Assembly: GCA_937976305.1 (NCBI GenBank)
Contig: CALJSB010000024.1
Coordinates: forward strand, 1 to 44,150
Direction: 5' to 3'
From: an uncultured Acidimicrobiales bacterium
Lineage (GTDB): Bacteria > Actinomycetota > Acidimicrobiia > Acidimicrobiales > SZUA-35
DNA length: 44,150 nucleotides
In this document: positions 24,148 to 32,730 of the stretch, in pieces
Numbering within the stretch: the stretch's first letter is position 1
Layout: the number at the start of each line of letters is the position of its first letter
Program-made: the position numbers and the translations under genes
The notes under the pieces: generated by a model
Seen by the model: the letters and a program-made list of their open reading frames with translations, nothing else
Databases searched by the model: none
Told to the model about the DNA's origin: nothing

Positions 24148-25811
24148 GTGGTTCGAACCGGGCGGCAGCAGGCATTGGCCTCTCGCGCGTCCTCGGGCTT
24201 GTCCGCGAGATATTGATCGGCGCCACGCTCGGTATCACGCCGGCGGCCGAGGCCTTTCGGGTGGCAATGCGGATTCCCAACATCGTGCAAAACCTTCTCG
24301 GCGAGGGTTCGTTGTCGGCGTCGTTCGTGCCTGTCTACGCCCGGTTGGTGGAAGACCGCCAGGAGGCCGAGGCTCGACGGGTGGCAGGTGGTGTGCTCGG
24401 CCTGCTCACGGCGGCAATCGTGATCATCGTTGCGTTGATCGTGCTCTTTGCCGGGCCCATCATTGGATTGATCGGCTGGGGTATTGCCGAAGACGCAACC
24501 CGTGAGAAGGCAGTCGAGCTCACCAGGATCACTGCGGTCGGCATCGGTCTCCTCGGCATCTCAGCGTGGTGCCTTGGCATTCTCAACTCACACCGTCAGT
24601 ACTTTCTCTCCTACGCCGCTCCAGCGCTCTGGAACCTTGCGCAGATCGTCACGCTTGGCGCCGCCGCAGTGGCCTTCGCGTTGGCGGACACTGCCGGCGA
24701 TTCTGAGCAGGCTTCGATTGCGCGAGCGTTCGACAATGCCGACCGAGCGGCAACGTGGCTTGCCATCGCCGTTCTCGTCGGCAGTTTCTTGCAGGTCGCG
24801 GTACAGATCCCTCGAGTCCGGGTTCTGACCCAGGGCGTGACGCCGCACCTGCGCCGCGACGGCGAGGTACGTGTCGTGTTGCGGCGGTTCGGGCCAGCAG
24901 TCGGCGCCCGAGGAGTCGTGCAGATCTCGAGTTTTCTCGACCTCGTGCTTGCCAGCTTTCTCGTGCAGGGTGGGCTGGCAACGCTCGGGCTGGTCGCGCC
25001 GCTGTATCTCCTGCCCATCAGCCTGTTCGGCTTCAGCATTGCGGCCACTGAGCTGACCGAGATGTCTCGCCGTAGCGATCGGACCGATCACGTGGCTCGC
25101 CGGGTCGAGATCGGACTCCGCAAAGTTGCGCTCCCTGCTGGCCTCGTCACGGCATTGCTCGTCTTCGGCGGTGGTGCTCTGGCCGACACCCTGTTTCGCT
25201 GGCCCAACCAGCTTCTCGAAGGAGATCTTTCCGCCGACAACTCGGTCGTCTTCGGACTGACCATGGCGGTCTACGCCCTCGCGTTGCCGGCGGCAATGTC
25301 GGCTCGGGTCACTCAGAACGCACTCTTTGCTCTTGGCGACACCGTCACGCCCGCCCGTATCGCGCTCGTTCGACTGGTCGTGTTGCTCGTGATCACGTTG
25401 CTCGTGATGTTTCAAGCCGACCGACTCATGGTCGTCGACGGGGTAGTGACGGGATGGGATGCGCTCCCCCACTTCCCTCCGTGGGAGCCTGTCGATGTTG
25501 CTGACCGGGTCAACGCCGATCGCGTCGCTCACCTCGGCCCCGTCGGCATCGGGCTCGGGACCTTGGGCGCCTCGTGGGTCGAGTGGGCGCTCTTGCGACG
25601 CAACCTCAACCGAGCCATTCGGCGCACCACCTCATCAGGGCTCGTGGTGCCGGTCATCGCCGCCGGGCTCGGCGCTGGCGTTGTCGTCCTGGCGATTCGT
25701 GTGCTGGCCGACATTCCCATGCCTTTCGAAGGCATCGTTCTCGGCATCGCCGCCTTGGGCAGCTACATCGGGTTGCTCCGGTTCCAGGGCTATCGCCCGA
25801 CCAGTTCCTGA
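24144..25811 (+). CDS. murJ: Lipid II flippase MurJ / MviN family
   Basis: 555 residues with about 14 hydrophobic segments. The N-terminus (LSRVLGLVREILIGATLG, RIPNIVQNLLGEGSLSASFVPVY) is the MurJ/MviN signature, including the charged residues lining the flippase cavity. MurJ moves lipid II across the membrane for peptidoglycan synthesis. It lacks the long cytoplasmic pseudokinase extension of mycobacterial MviN. The GTG start overlaps the stop of the AAA+ gene (GTGA), indicating translational coupling. A loop of ~50 residues near 430-470 is longer than usual. In many Actinobacteria murJ lies near trxA and parA; that is not the case here. Confidence 0.9.
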   Translation: MSGSNRAAAGIGLSRVLGLVREILIGATLGITPAAEAFRVAMRIPNIVQNLLGEGSLSASFVPVYARLVEDRQEAEARRVAGGVLGLLTAAIVIIVALIVLFAGPIIGLIGWGIAEDATREKAVELTRITAVGIGLLGISAWCLGILNSHRQYFLSYAAPALWNLAQIVTLGAAAVAFALADTAGDSEQASIARAFDNADRAATWLAIAVLVGSFLQVAVQIPRVRVLTQGVTPHLRRDGEVRVVLRRFGPAVGARGVVQISSFLDLVLASFLVQGGLATLGLVAPLYLLPISLFGFSIAATELTEMSRRSDRTDHVARRVEIGLRKVALPAGLVTALLVFGGGALADTLFRWPNQLLEGDLSADNSVVFGLTMAVYALALPAAMSARVTQNALFALGDTVTPARIALVRLVVLLVITLLVMFQADRLMVVDGVVTGWDALPHFPPWEPVDVADRVNADRVAHLGPVGIGLGTLGASWVEWALLRRNLNRAIRRTTSSGLVVPVIAAGLGAGVVVLAIRVLADIPMPFEGIVLGIAALGSYIGLLRFQGYRPTSS

Positions 25812-25855
25812 CGCCAGGAGTGCGTGGGGGTCGTCGAGGAACGACCAATTAGGTG

Positions 25856-25896
25856 GCTATCCACCTCAAGTCTGGCCGCTATCCCCCACAAGTCTG
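25856..25896. repeat. Direct repeat upstream of pspA
   Basis: GCTATCCACCTCAAGTCTG (25856-25874) and GCTATCCCCCACAAGTCTG (25878-25896) match at 17 of 19 positions and are spaced 22 bp, two helical turns. They lie 40 bp before the pspA -10 box: a good candidate for a tandem activator site. A small hairpin AGGTGG-CTAT-CCACCT overlaps the first copy. Confidence 0.6.
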
Positions 25897-25935
25897 ATTG
25901 CGGCTGTTGGTCGCCTCCTCGACAAAAACCCCGAC

Positions 25936-25941
25936 TAACAT
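25936..25941 (+). promoter_or_regulatory. -10 box of leaderless pspA promoter
   Basis: TAACAT 6 nt before the ATG of pspA, no Shine-Dalgarno. No -35 match was obvious at 16-18 bp, consistent with an activator-dependent promoter. Confidence 0.5.
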
Positions 25942-25947
25942 CGCCCC

Positions 25948-26742
25948 ATGCTCAAGCTCTTCAAGCGCTGGTGGAATTACACGACGGCAAAGCTCTCGGG
26001 CGACTTCGAGTCGAGGGCGGATCCCAAGGTGCAGCTCGAACAAGCCATCCAAGAGGCCCAAGAGCAGCATCGTCGCCTCAAGGAGCAGGCGGCCAACGTC
26101 ATCGCCAACCAAAAGCAGACCGAAATCCGGCTCAATCGAGCGATGGAAGAATACGAAAAGGTCGGCAACAACGCCCGCCAGGCCGTGATGATGGCCGACG
26201 ACGCGCAGAAGAAAAACGACGAGAAGAAGATGACGGAGTACACCTCAGCGGCTGAGGCATTCGCCAACCGCATGATCGTGCTCGAGCGTGAGGTCGAAGA
26301 CCTCAAGTCGCTCCACCTCCAGGCCTCGCAGGCCGCTGATCAGGCCAAGAGCGCCGTCACCCAAAACTCCTCAGCTCTCCAGAAGAAGCTCGCCGAACGC
26401 CAGAAGCTTCTCTCCCAGCTCGACCAAGCCAAGATGCAAGAACAGCTCAACGTTGCGATGACCTCGCTCAACGAACAGGTCGGCCAGGACGTTCCGTCGT
26501 TCGAAGAGGTTCGCGAGAAGGTCGAGAGCCGCTACGCCAAGGCCAAGGGTGCCTCCGAGCTGAACGCCGAGTCGGTTGAAGGTCGTATGCTCGAAGTCGA
26601 GCAGGCTTCGCTCAACGTCGAGGCCCAGAGCCGCCTCAGCGAGATCCGAGCTCAGCTCGGTCTCAACGAAGAGGCTGCATCGGTCGCCGATTCCGCTGAA
26701 GCCGCAACGTCGCAGGTCGAGGGCGAGACCGAAACCGCCTGA
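25948..26742 (+). CDS. pspA: PspA/IM30 (phage-shock protein A) family protein
   Basis: 264 residues, nearly all long alpha-helical coiled coil, rich in Gln/Glu/Lys/Ala. The opening MLKLFKRWWNY amphipathic segment and DPKVQLEQAIQEAQEQHRRL match PspA/IM30 (ESCRT-III-related) proteins, which polymerise on damaged membranes and preserve proton motive force. The C-terminal ~60 residues are less ordered and acidic. It is monocistronic, downstream of murJ and convergent with proB. The leaderless promoter plus paired direct repeats upstream suggest stress-inducible control. Confidence 0.92.
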   Translation: MLKLFKRWWNYTTAKLSGDFESRADPKVQLEQAIQEAQEQHRRLKEQAANVIANQKQTEIRLNRAMEEYEKVGNNARQAVMMADDAQKKNDEKKMTEYTSAAEAFANRMIVLEREVEDLKSLHLQASQAADQAKSAVTQNSSALQKKLAERQKLLSQLDQAKMQEQLNVAMTSLNEQVGQDVPSFEEVREKVESRYAKAKGASELNAESVEGRMLEVEQASLNVEAQSRLSEIRAQLGLNEEAASVADSAEAATSQVEGETETA

Positions 26743-26759
26743 GCGCCCTCGCCGGCGCT
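26742..26759. terminator. Bidirectional hairpin at the pspA/proB convergence
   Basis: AGCGCC / GGCGCT with a 6-base loop. The stem overlaps the stop codons of both converging genes, so the same bases serve both ends. No T-run. Confidence 0.5.
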
Positions 26760-27906
26760 AACCCGGCAACACAACGAGCGCATCGCGATGGATGACTTCA
26801 TCGGCGAGCTCACGCGGGATGGCAGAGGTCTGCTTGCCGGCATGCGTCAACAGGTCGGCGCTTGACCAGCGCACCTGTCCCTTGGCGAACACCACACCGT
26901 CTGGGTCGGTGACCTCGACCGCATCATCGGGCGCAAACGTTCCCGTCACACCCTGCACCCCGGCTGGCAAGAGCGAGCGGCCCCTGTCGGTGAGTGCTTG
27001 CCGAGCTCCAGCATCGACAACGACCTGTCCCTTTGCGGGTAGGGCAAAGGCAATCCACAGCTTGCGAGCGGCCAGTCGGCTCGGCCTGGCGACAAAGCGG
27101 GTACCAACGCCAGAACCAGTTGCAGGGTTCGACTGAGCGCCCACTCCGGCATACGCCGCGGCGGCATCAGCGAGCACACCCGGTCGTCCGGCATGGGCAA
27201 TCACGGTCTCAACACCGCTCCATGTCGCGATCTTTGCTGCCGCGAGCTTCGACGCCATACCGCCGGTGGCGTTCTCATCGCCAGGGCCACCAGCAAGGTC
27301 TTCGAGCTGCTGGTCGATCGCAACGATCTCTTCGATCAGCGACGCATCTTGATTGGTGCGAGGGTCGGCGGTGAACAGGCCCTCGGTATCGGTGAGCAGG
27401 ACCAACAGATCAGCATCGATCAGGTGGGCGACCAGCGCAGCAAGTCGGTCGTTGTCGCCAAAGCGAATTTCGTCGTCTGCGATGGCATCGTTTTCATTGA
27501 CGACGGGCACCACACCGAGATCGAGGAGCGCATCGAGTGTGCCCCGGCTCTTCAGGTAGCGGCGGCGCAACATGAAATCGGTGGGGGCGAGCAAAATTTG
27601 GCCCGCTCGGCGCCCATGAGCACCCAACGCCAGCTCGAACGCCCGCATCACCGAGGGTTGCCCCACTGCCGATGCTGCCCGTAGCAGGGCATCGTCTTTC
27701 CCGGGCTTTGGCCTCTCTTTGCCGAGCAATGGCAGCCCGGCAGCGATGGCCCCACTGGTGACGATGACGACGCGACAACCGCCAGCGCACAACGACGCAA
27801 CTTCGGTGGCGAGCTTGTCGATTGCTGTTTGCTCGATCGCTCCATCGGTCGTGACCGACGATGATCCGATCTTCACCACAATCGTATTGGCGGTGGGTGC
27901 AGACAT
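26758..27906 (-). CDS. proB: Glutamate 5-kinase
   Basis: 382 residues: amino-acid kinase domain (1-~265) with IVVKIGSSSVT, SGAIAAG, FGDNDRLAALVA and LTDTEGLFTADPR, followed by a C-terminal PUA domain (~285-370). It phosphorylates glutamate in the first step of proline synthesis and is normally feedback-inhibited by proline through the kinase domain. The ATG overlaps the obgE stop by one base (TGATG). proA, often next, is absent from the window. Convergent with pspA. Confidence 0.95.
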   Translation of the reverse strand: MSAPTANTIVVKIGSSSVTTDGAIEQTAIDKLATEVASLCAGGCRVVIVTSGAIAAGLPLLGKERPKPGKDDALLRAASAVGQPSVMRAFELALGAHGRRAGQILLAPTDFMLRRRYLKSRGTLDALLDLGVVPVVNENDAIADDEIRFGDNDRLAALVAHLIDADLLVLLTDTEGLFTADPRTNQDASLIEEIVAIDQQLEDLAGGPGDENATGGMASKLAAAKIATWSGVETVIAHAGRPGVLADAAAAYAGVGAQSNPATGSGVGTRFVARPSRLAARKLWIAFALPAKGQVVVDAGARQALTDRGRSLLPAGVQGVTGTFAPDDAVEVTDPDGVVFAKGQVRWSSADLLTHAGKQTSAIPRELADEVIHRDALVVLPG

Positions 27907-29159
27907 CAGTCGTTGTAATACTCGAACTCAAAGGTGCCGACGCGCACCGTCGAGCCTTCGACGATCCCGGCTTTGGCAAGCGCCTTGTACACACCGAGCT
28001 TCTCGAGCCGCTCGAGTGCGTAGTCGAGGGCACCAGGATCGGTGAGGTCAGAGAGGGCAACGGTGCGCTCGGCTTGCCGACCGGCCACCCGGTAGGCGCC
28101 GTCGTCATCTCTGACGATCTGCACTCCCACCGGCTCGGGACGGTGGATGACGAAGCCGTCGTGTTCTTCCTCCACCCCGCGGGCCTCAGTGACGAGTTGG
28201 GCCAGGCGCCATTTGAGCGGATCGAGACCGGTCTGGGTGACAGAAGAAATCGTCAACTCAACCTCGGCATCGTCGCCCCAGTCAGAGGCCTCGAGCACGT
28301 CGCCCTTAGAGCCAACCACAATGCTCGGGCGATCGAGCAGATCTGGTTGATACTCCCCCAGCTCGTTGCGCAGGACTGCGAGTTGTCGGGCCGGTGAATC
28401 ACCATCGACTGAGGCGAGATCGAGGAGATACACAATCACTCGGGCTCGCTCGACATGGCGAAGGAACTGGTGCCCGAGGCCATGACCTTCGGCTGCGCCC
28501 TCGATCAGGCCGGGAATGTCAGCGACCACGAACTCGTTGTCGTCGTCGACTCGCACCACGCCGAGGTTGGGCTCAAGGGTGGTGAAGGGATAGTCGGCAA
28601 TCTTTGGCTTGGCGGCAGAAAGCACCGAAATGAGTGTGCTCTTGCCTGCGTTGGGGTAGCCAACGAGGGCCACATCGGCCATGAGCTTGAGTTCGAGCCG
28701 AAACCAGGTCTCTTCGCCCCGCTCACCCTGCTCGGCAAACATCGGAGCTCGGCGTCGATTCGACAGGAACTTTGCGTTCCCTCTGCCACCAGCGCCGGCC
28801 CGGGCCGCCATCCACCGGTCGCCAGGGTTCGACAGGTCAGCCAGTGGCTCGCGGGTCTCGTGACTGAGCACCACCGTCCCAACGGGGACCTTGACGATCA
28901 TGTCGTTGCCGCGCTTGCCGTGCAGACCAGAGCCTTTGCCGTGGGTGCCACTGGTGGCGATGCGGTGCGGATGATCGCGAAAGGCCAACAGCGACGCCAC
29001 GTTGGGGTCAGCCTCGAACCAGACGTTGCCGCCGTCGCCTCCATCGCCGCCGTCTGGGCCGCCCATGGGCACGTGCGATTCACGGCGCATCGAGACACAT
29101 CCGGCCCCGCCGTCACCGGCACGGGCACAGATGTTGCTCTCATCGACGAAGTTGGACAC
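27906..29159 (-). CDS. obgE: Obg/CgtA GTPase
   Basis: 417 residues: glycine-rich Obg fold (1-157, GGDGGDGGNVWF, RAGAGGRGNAKF), GTPase domain with P-loop GYPNAGKST, switch FTTLEPNLG, DIPGLIEGA, and a C-terminal OCT domain (~345-417). Obg binds the 50S subunit late in ribosome assembly and links it to the stringent response. The first residues (GTG start, SNFVDE) fit the family, and a TAGACT box 6 nt upstream suggests a leaderless mRNA with its own promoter, which makes sense because the Tad genes separate it from rpmA. Confidence 0.97.
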   Translation of the reverse strand: MSNFVDESNICARAGDGGAGCVSMRRESHVPMGGPDGGDGGDGGNVWFEADPNVASLLAFRDHPHRIATSGTHGKGSGLHGKRGNDMIVKVPVGTVVLSHETREPLADLSNPGDRWMAARAGAGGRGNAKFLSNRRRAPMFAEQGERGEETWFRLELKLMADVALVGYPNAGKSTLISVLSAAKPKIADYPFTTLEPNLGVVRVDDDNEFVVADIPGLIEGAAEGHGLGHQFLRHVERARVIVYLLDLASVDGDSPARQLAVLRNELGEYQPDLLDRPSIVVGSKGDVLEASDWGDDAEVELTISSVTQTGLDPLKWRLAQLVTEARGVEEEHDGFVIHRPEPVGVQIVRDDDGAYRVAGRQAERTVALSDLTDPGALDYALERLEKLGVYKALAKAGIVEGSTVRVGTFEFEYYND

Positions 29160-29165
29160 TCCGAG

Positions 29166-29171
29166 AGTCTA
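29166..29171 (-). promoter_or_regulatory. -10 box of leaderless obgE promoter
   Basis: TAGACT on the minus strand 6 nt before the GTG start; no Shine-Dalgarno. Confidence 0.5.
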
Positions 29172-29206
29172 CGAACCAGGCTCCGAGCCCGGCACCGAGA
29201 TTCATT

Positions 29207-29248
29207 GTGGTTGGGGGCTGAGTCGTGGCTGGGGGCTCAGTTGTGGCT
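29207..29248. repeat. 18-nt tandem repeat upstream of obgE
   Basis: Plus strand: GTGG(T/C)TGGGGGCT(G/C)AGT(C/T) occurs twice in tandem plus a third partial unit. It lies in the 112-bp gap between the TadG-like gene and obgE, about 50-90 bp upstream of the obgE start. Confidence 0.65.
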
Positions 29249-29263
29249 GGGCGGTCACCGCCC
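29249..29263 (-). terminator. Hairpin after the TadG-like gene
   Basis: GGGCGG / CCGCCC with a 3-base loop, 8 bp beyond the stop of the TadG-like gene. It lacks a T-run; a weak or factor-assisted end of the Tad transcript. Confidence 0.45.
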
Positions 29264-29271
29264 GCAACACA

Positions 29272-31044
29272 TCAGTCGACCAGTCGAACCGGGTCGCCGA
29301 TGACCCGAACTTCCCAGGTGGTCCAGTCGTTGGAGTCGACGCCGACCTTCTTGACGTAGCGAATCTTCCACCAGTTAGTCGTGCCGGTGAAGTAGCTGGC
29401 CTGATCGAGATCGATCACGGCTGTCACCCATCGACCGTTGAAACGACCACCGTCGCTCCAGTTGGTGCCACTCAGGCCCTGGACACCGTTCTGGCCTACT
29501 TGGAGACAGTTGACCCCCGACAGGCCGTTTGCGACCGTCGAGGCGAGACCGGTGCAGTCTTCTTGGGTCTTGGTTCCAGCGCCGATCTCGGTCGGTTCAG
29601 TGCCGGCCGGATCGTCAGTGACCCATGTGAACGGAACAGCGACACCGTTGGGATCGAGGATCTGGACGTAGTCCATGCCCTCACCGAGGTCATACATGTT
29701 GAGTTCGAGCTGCTTGCCATCGTGGATAGGGTCGATGTTGGCCAAGAAGAATTCCGAAACATCACCGGTGGCGGCCGTTCGAACGGGAAGCTGATCACGG
29801 GCATACACACCGACGCAAGGGGCGGGGTCGTAGGTGAAGCAGGTGTACGGAGTGTTGATGCCAACGTCCCAGGCGCCAACCGAGTAGTACGAGACGCCTC
29901 GGCCGAAGCCGGCGTAGCTGTTGGGTGAAACTTCATCGTTTTGCACCTGGACGAACCAGCGACCAGCGTTCTGATCGACACCGCCGACGTTGTCGATTGG
30001 GATGATCCAGCCCGGAGGGTTGGTCCAATTGTTGCAATCTGAGGTGTCGGCACCCGGGCGATACAGAAGTGGGTTCTCAAGGTCAGAGTCGTCGAGCGGC
30101 GTGTTGGTGCCATCCCACAGGGTGAAGTCCATCCGCACGTCGCCGCTGTCTCGCTGCGGCTTGTTGCCTTGCACTGCGGCGGCGTTGCAGTAGCCAGCGT
30201 CGAACAGCCACACGTTGGTGGCAGCCGTGCGGCCTTGGGGAACGTCGACAACGAAGTAGAAACCTTCGGTCTGATGGTTCGGGTTGGCAATGGTGTTACC
30301 GACGACGGGCGGCGACGTGTCATTTGGCGCTGCGTTCCGCACCGCATTTGCGTTGAGCCTTACTCCAGAGGCGTTCTGACAGCCATTTTGCTCTCGATAG
30401 GCCGCGGCTCGGACATCACCGAAGTGGGCAGGCTGGCAATACCCCATGATGCCGGCCCAGGCGTTGACCGGATCACCGGCGATGATCTGATCACCCCAGC
30501 CGATGATGTTTGTCGGCGAACCGAACTCCACCGGCAGCACGTATTCAGACACGGCAAACCGGCTGATGCCGATGCCATCAGCAAGCTCGGCGACCACGCC
30601 GCCGAAATAGACCTCACCGTTGGCACGAAGATCGACACGCACCTGCTGATCGCCGACTCGTTCGACAACAACCATGGGGTCAACCGTTGGTCCAGTTGCG
30701 GCATCGAAGGTGGCGCGATCAACGAGCTGCGCGTTCGGATAACCATTGATTCTGATTGCTTCGAGAGCATGCTCCTCAGCGATTGGGAGGTTCGGCATCC
30801 ACACCACGGCAGTAAGCGCCGCCGCATCGACGGTGCGCTGAATCTGCTGAGACCGGACATACCAGGCGCCGACGTCGGTTGCGAAGGCGGCGAAGATCAT
30901 GAGCGGCACGAGCATCAGAGCCGTCGTTGCCAGCACATAGCCAGCCTGCTTCTTCTTGTTGTTGTCCGAAGCAGACGAATCGAGCTCGACAACCGTTTCG
31001 TGAGGTGCCGTCAACGGGCACTCAAGCACATCGATTTCCATCAT
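29272..31044 (-). CDS. TadG-like Flp pilus assembly protein
   Basis: 590 residues. A cytoplasmic N-terminus is followed by a membrane helix (~36-55) in the TadG-type context KQAGYVLAT ... FAAFATDVGAWYV ... TVDAAALTAV. The rest is a large extracytoplasmic region with many Asn/Gly/Trp and about ten cysteines, probably disulfide-stabilised, ending in a short beta-rich module (WWKIRYVKKVG). The MIDAS-type VWA domain of longer TadG proteins is not recognisable. It starts 2 bp after the first TadE-like gene, in an apparent three-gene operon. Likely a minor component or adhesin of a Tad pilus; the TadA ATPase and platform genes are not in the window. Confidence 0.82.
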   Translation of the reverse strand: MMEIDVLECPLTAPHETVVELDSSASDNNKKKQAGYVLATTALMLVPLMIFAAFATDVGAWYVRSQQIQRTVDAAALTAVVWMPNLPIAEEHALEAIRINGYPNAQLVDRATFDAATGPTVDPMVVVERVGDQQVRVDLRANGEVYFGGVVAELADGIGISRFAVSEYVLPVEFGSPTNIIGWGDQIIAGDPVNAWAGIMGYCQPAHFGDVRAAAYREQNGCQNASGVRLNANAVRNAAPNDTSPPVVGNTIANPNHQTEGFYFVVDVPQGRTAATNVWLFDAGYCNAAAVQGNKPQRDSGDVRMDFTLWDGTNTPLDDSDLENPLLYRPGADTSDCNNWTNPPGWIIPIDNVGGVDQNAGRWFVQVQNDEVSPNSYAGFGRGVSYYSVGAWDVGINTPYTCFTYDPAPCVGVYARDQLPVRTAATGDVSEFFLANIDPIHDGKQLELNMYDLGEGMDYVQILDPNGVAVPFTWVTDDPAGTEPTEIGAGTKTQEDCTGLASTVANGLSGVNCLQVGQNGVQGLSGTNWSDGGRFNGRWVTAVIDLDQASYFTGTTNWWKIRYVKKVGVDSNDWTTWEVRVIGDPVRLVD

Positions 31045-31046
31045 TG

Positions 31047-31700
31047 CTAGCTCGCTTCCGGTTCAACCCGCATGATGGCGGTTTGACGAATCTTGTGACT
31101 ATCACCTGGGAGCACATGGCTCACGTAGTCACGCTCGTACTCAATCCAGACCCCGATGTAGGTGGCTGACACCTGACGAGACGTACGAGTCTGCGACGGG
31201 CACCAGTTGGCCGAGCGCCCGATACCGCAGCCGTTGTCGGTCTGTGCCGGACTCGTATCGAACCGAGTCGGGTTGTCGATGTCAGCAATATCGTCTGGAC
31301 CGTAGACATTGCAGTTCTCGGTCGGCGGCGAAATCGGGGTGCTGTTGTTCACCGCTGCGATGCACGCCGCCGGCACCGTGTTGTCCGTCGGGAATCCGCT
31401 GGTGTCCTGTGGGACCTCCCAGAAGATCACGCCGGTGATGTTGACGGCATCGTCGCCGAAGGAGGCTTCGATGGCCTTGAGGGCTGCTTGATCGGCGAGG
31501 TCGTTCTCGCCGAGCTGGGTGGCGGTACGAGCGGCAGTTCGGCTTGCTTGCACGGTGGTCTGGGTCGTCCTCCATGCCATGGTGATCTCGAACATGCCGA
31601 GAAGCAGCGTCATCAACAAGGGCAAAACGATGGCCAGTTCGACGATGATCGAGCCGCGCTCATTCGTCGCTTCTTGGGTGCGCTTCTGTCGCCGCATCAT
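31047..31700 (-). CDS. TadE-like pseudopilin
   Basis: 217 residues with a prepilin-like N-terminus: basic start, then ERGSIIVELAIVLPLL (~14-29) and a membrane helix to ~40, with the conserved Glu typical of TadE. The outside part contains about six cysteines. TadE/TadF proteins are minor pseudopilins processed by the TadV peptidase in Tad (type IVc) pili. Its ATG overlaps the stop of the neighbouring TadE-like gene by 4 nt (ATGA), and the TadG-like gene follows after 2 bp. Confidence 0.87.
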   Translation of the reverse strand: MMRRQKRTQEATNERGSIIVELAIVLPLLMTLLLGMFEITMAWRTTQTTVQASRTAARTATQLGENDLADQAALKAIEASFGDDAVNITGVIFWEVPQDTSGFPTDNTVPAACIAAVNNSTPISPPTENCNVYGPDDIADIDNPTRFDTSPAQTDNGCGIGRSANWCPSQTRTSRQVSATYIGVWIEYERDYVSHVLPGDSHKIRQTAIMRVEPEAS

Positions 31701-32401
31701 GCTTCCTCTGGCTCGATCTGAATGATCGTGACGTCATCAACCGGGCGCTCATCTCCGAAGAATCCGGTGATGTAGAAGTGCTTGGCGTTCACGTAGACGC
31801 CGATGAGGTCGAGACCCGCAGACAGTGAGGTTTCGCGATCCTTGGCGCACCACGCATCGTCAACTGCTTTCCCCGGAACGACGTCGCAACCCCAGAAACC
31901 GGTTGGTGTGACGTTGTCTGCGTAGTACAGCGGAAGGTTGATCTCGTTTTGGGTGTAGCGGTTGCAGGGGCGGACCGGATCAGATGCAGCAGAGACGGAC
32001 TGTGTGTGACACAGCGGGTTCATCTCATCGCCGACGTTCTCCACCCGGAAAACCACTACGTAGTCGATGTTCTCTTCGCCGAGCGGATCAATCGAGTGCT
32101 TGATCGACTCGAGAATCCAGAAGTCGGCGTTGGCGTCGTTGCTGTAGACGCTGGCAACGCGGCCACCGTCTCGTGAAGCAAACGTCGTCGTGAGCTCGGA
32201 GCGGGCCAGTAGGCCGAACTCGAGCAGGCCGAACAGAATCAGCAGGAAGACGGGGGTGACGATGGCGGCTTCCACCATCGAAGCGCCTCGCTCGGAGCGA
32301 CGGTCAAGGCCGACACCCTTTGAAGCTTCATCGCCGATCCGACGGTGAGTCTTCGTTGCAGCTCGATGAGCTGATTTGTACCGCCGTAGAACCGACACCA
32401 T
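31697..32401 (-). CDS. TadE-like pseudopilin, first gene of the Tad triplet
   Basis: 234 residues. After ~37 basic, polar residues comes ERGASMVEAAIVTPVF (~37-52) and a membrane helix to ~65, the TadE domain pattern (RGa-x-VE-x-A-x-x-x-P). The extracytoplasmic part has several cysteines. A paralogue of the next gene in domain layout. It follows rpmA after a 76-bp gap containing strong hairpins, so the Tad triplet probably has its own promoter or depends on read-through. Confidence 0.87.
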   Translation of the reverse strand: MVSVLRRYKSAHRAATKTHRRIGDEASKGVGLDRRSERGASMVEAAIVTPVFLLILFGLLEFGLLARSELTTTFASRDGGRVASVYSNDANADFWILESIKHSIDPLGEENIDYVVVFRVENVGDEMNPLCHTQSVSAASDPVRPCNRYTQNEINLPLYYADNVTPTGFWGCDVVPGKAVDDAWCAKDRETSLSAGLDLIGVYVNAKHFYITGFFGDERPVDDVTIIQIEPEEA

Positions 32402-32449
32402 GGCCGTTCAATCGGCACTAGGTGTGGGAACCTTTAGGCTCCAGCGGGC

Positions 32450-32476
32450 TTTCGGGAAAGGTTACCTATCCCGAAA
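32450..32476 (-). terminator. Hairpin after rpmA
   Basis: 8-bp stem TTTCGGGA / TCCCGAAA with an inner AGGT / ACCT pairing, starting 1 bp after the rpmA stop. A second smaller hairpin (GGAGCC / GGTTCC) follows on the minus strand. It probably ends or attenuates the rplU-rpmA transcript before the Tad genes. Confidence 0.6.
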
Positions 32477-32477
32477 A

Positions 32478-32729
32478 TCAGTCGGTAATCACGTCGACGA
32501 GCTTGCGTCCCTTGCGGAAGCCAAACTTGACCTTGCCGGGCGCAGTGGCGAACAGCGTGTCGTCGCCGCCCTTCATCACGTTGTGGCCCGGATGAAACTT
32601 GGTTCCGCGCTGGCGCACGATGATGGCGCCCGATCCGACGGCGGTGCCGTCAAAGACCTTGACACCAAGGCGCTTGCTCTCGGAATCGCGGCCGTTTCGT
32701 GTGGAACCGCCACCTTTGGTCTTCGACAT
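32478..32729 (-). CDS. rpmA: 50S ribosomal protein L27
   Basis: 83 residues. [31 protein letters not shown] and [10 protein letters not shown] are the L27 signatures. The N-terminus ([12 protein letters not shown]) has no cleaved leader of the Firmicutes type. It reaches the peptidyl-transferase centre in the ribosome. One base separates it from rplU. Confidence 0.98.
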   Translation of the reverse strand: MSKTKGGGSTRNGRDSESKRLGVKVFDGTAVGSGAIIVRQRGTKFHPGHNVMKGGDDTLFATAPGKVKFGFRKGRKLVDVITD

Positions 32730-32730
32730 A

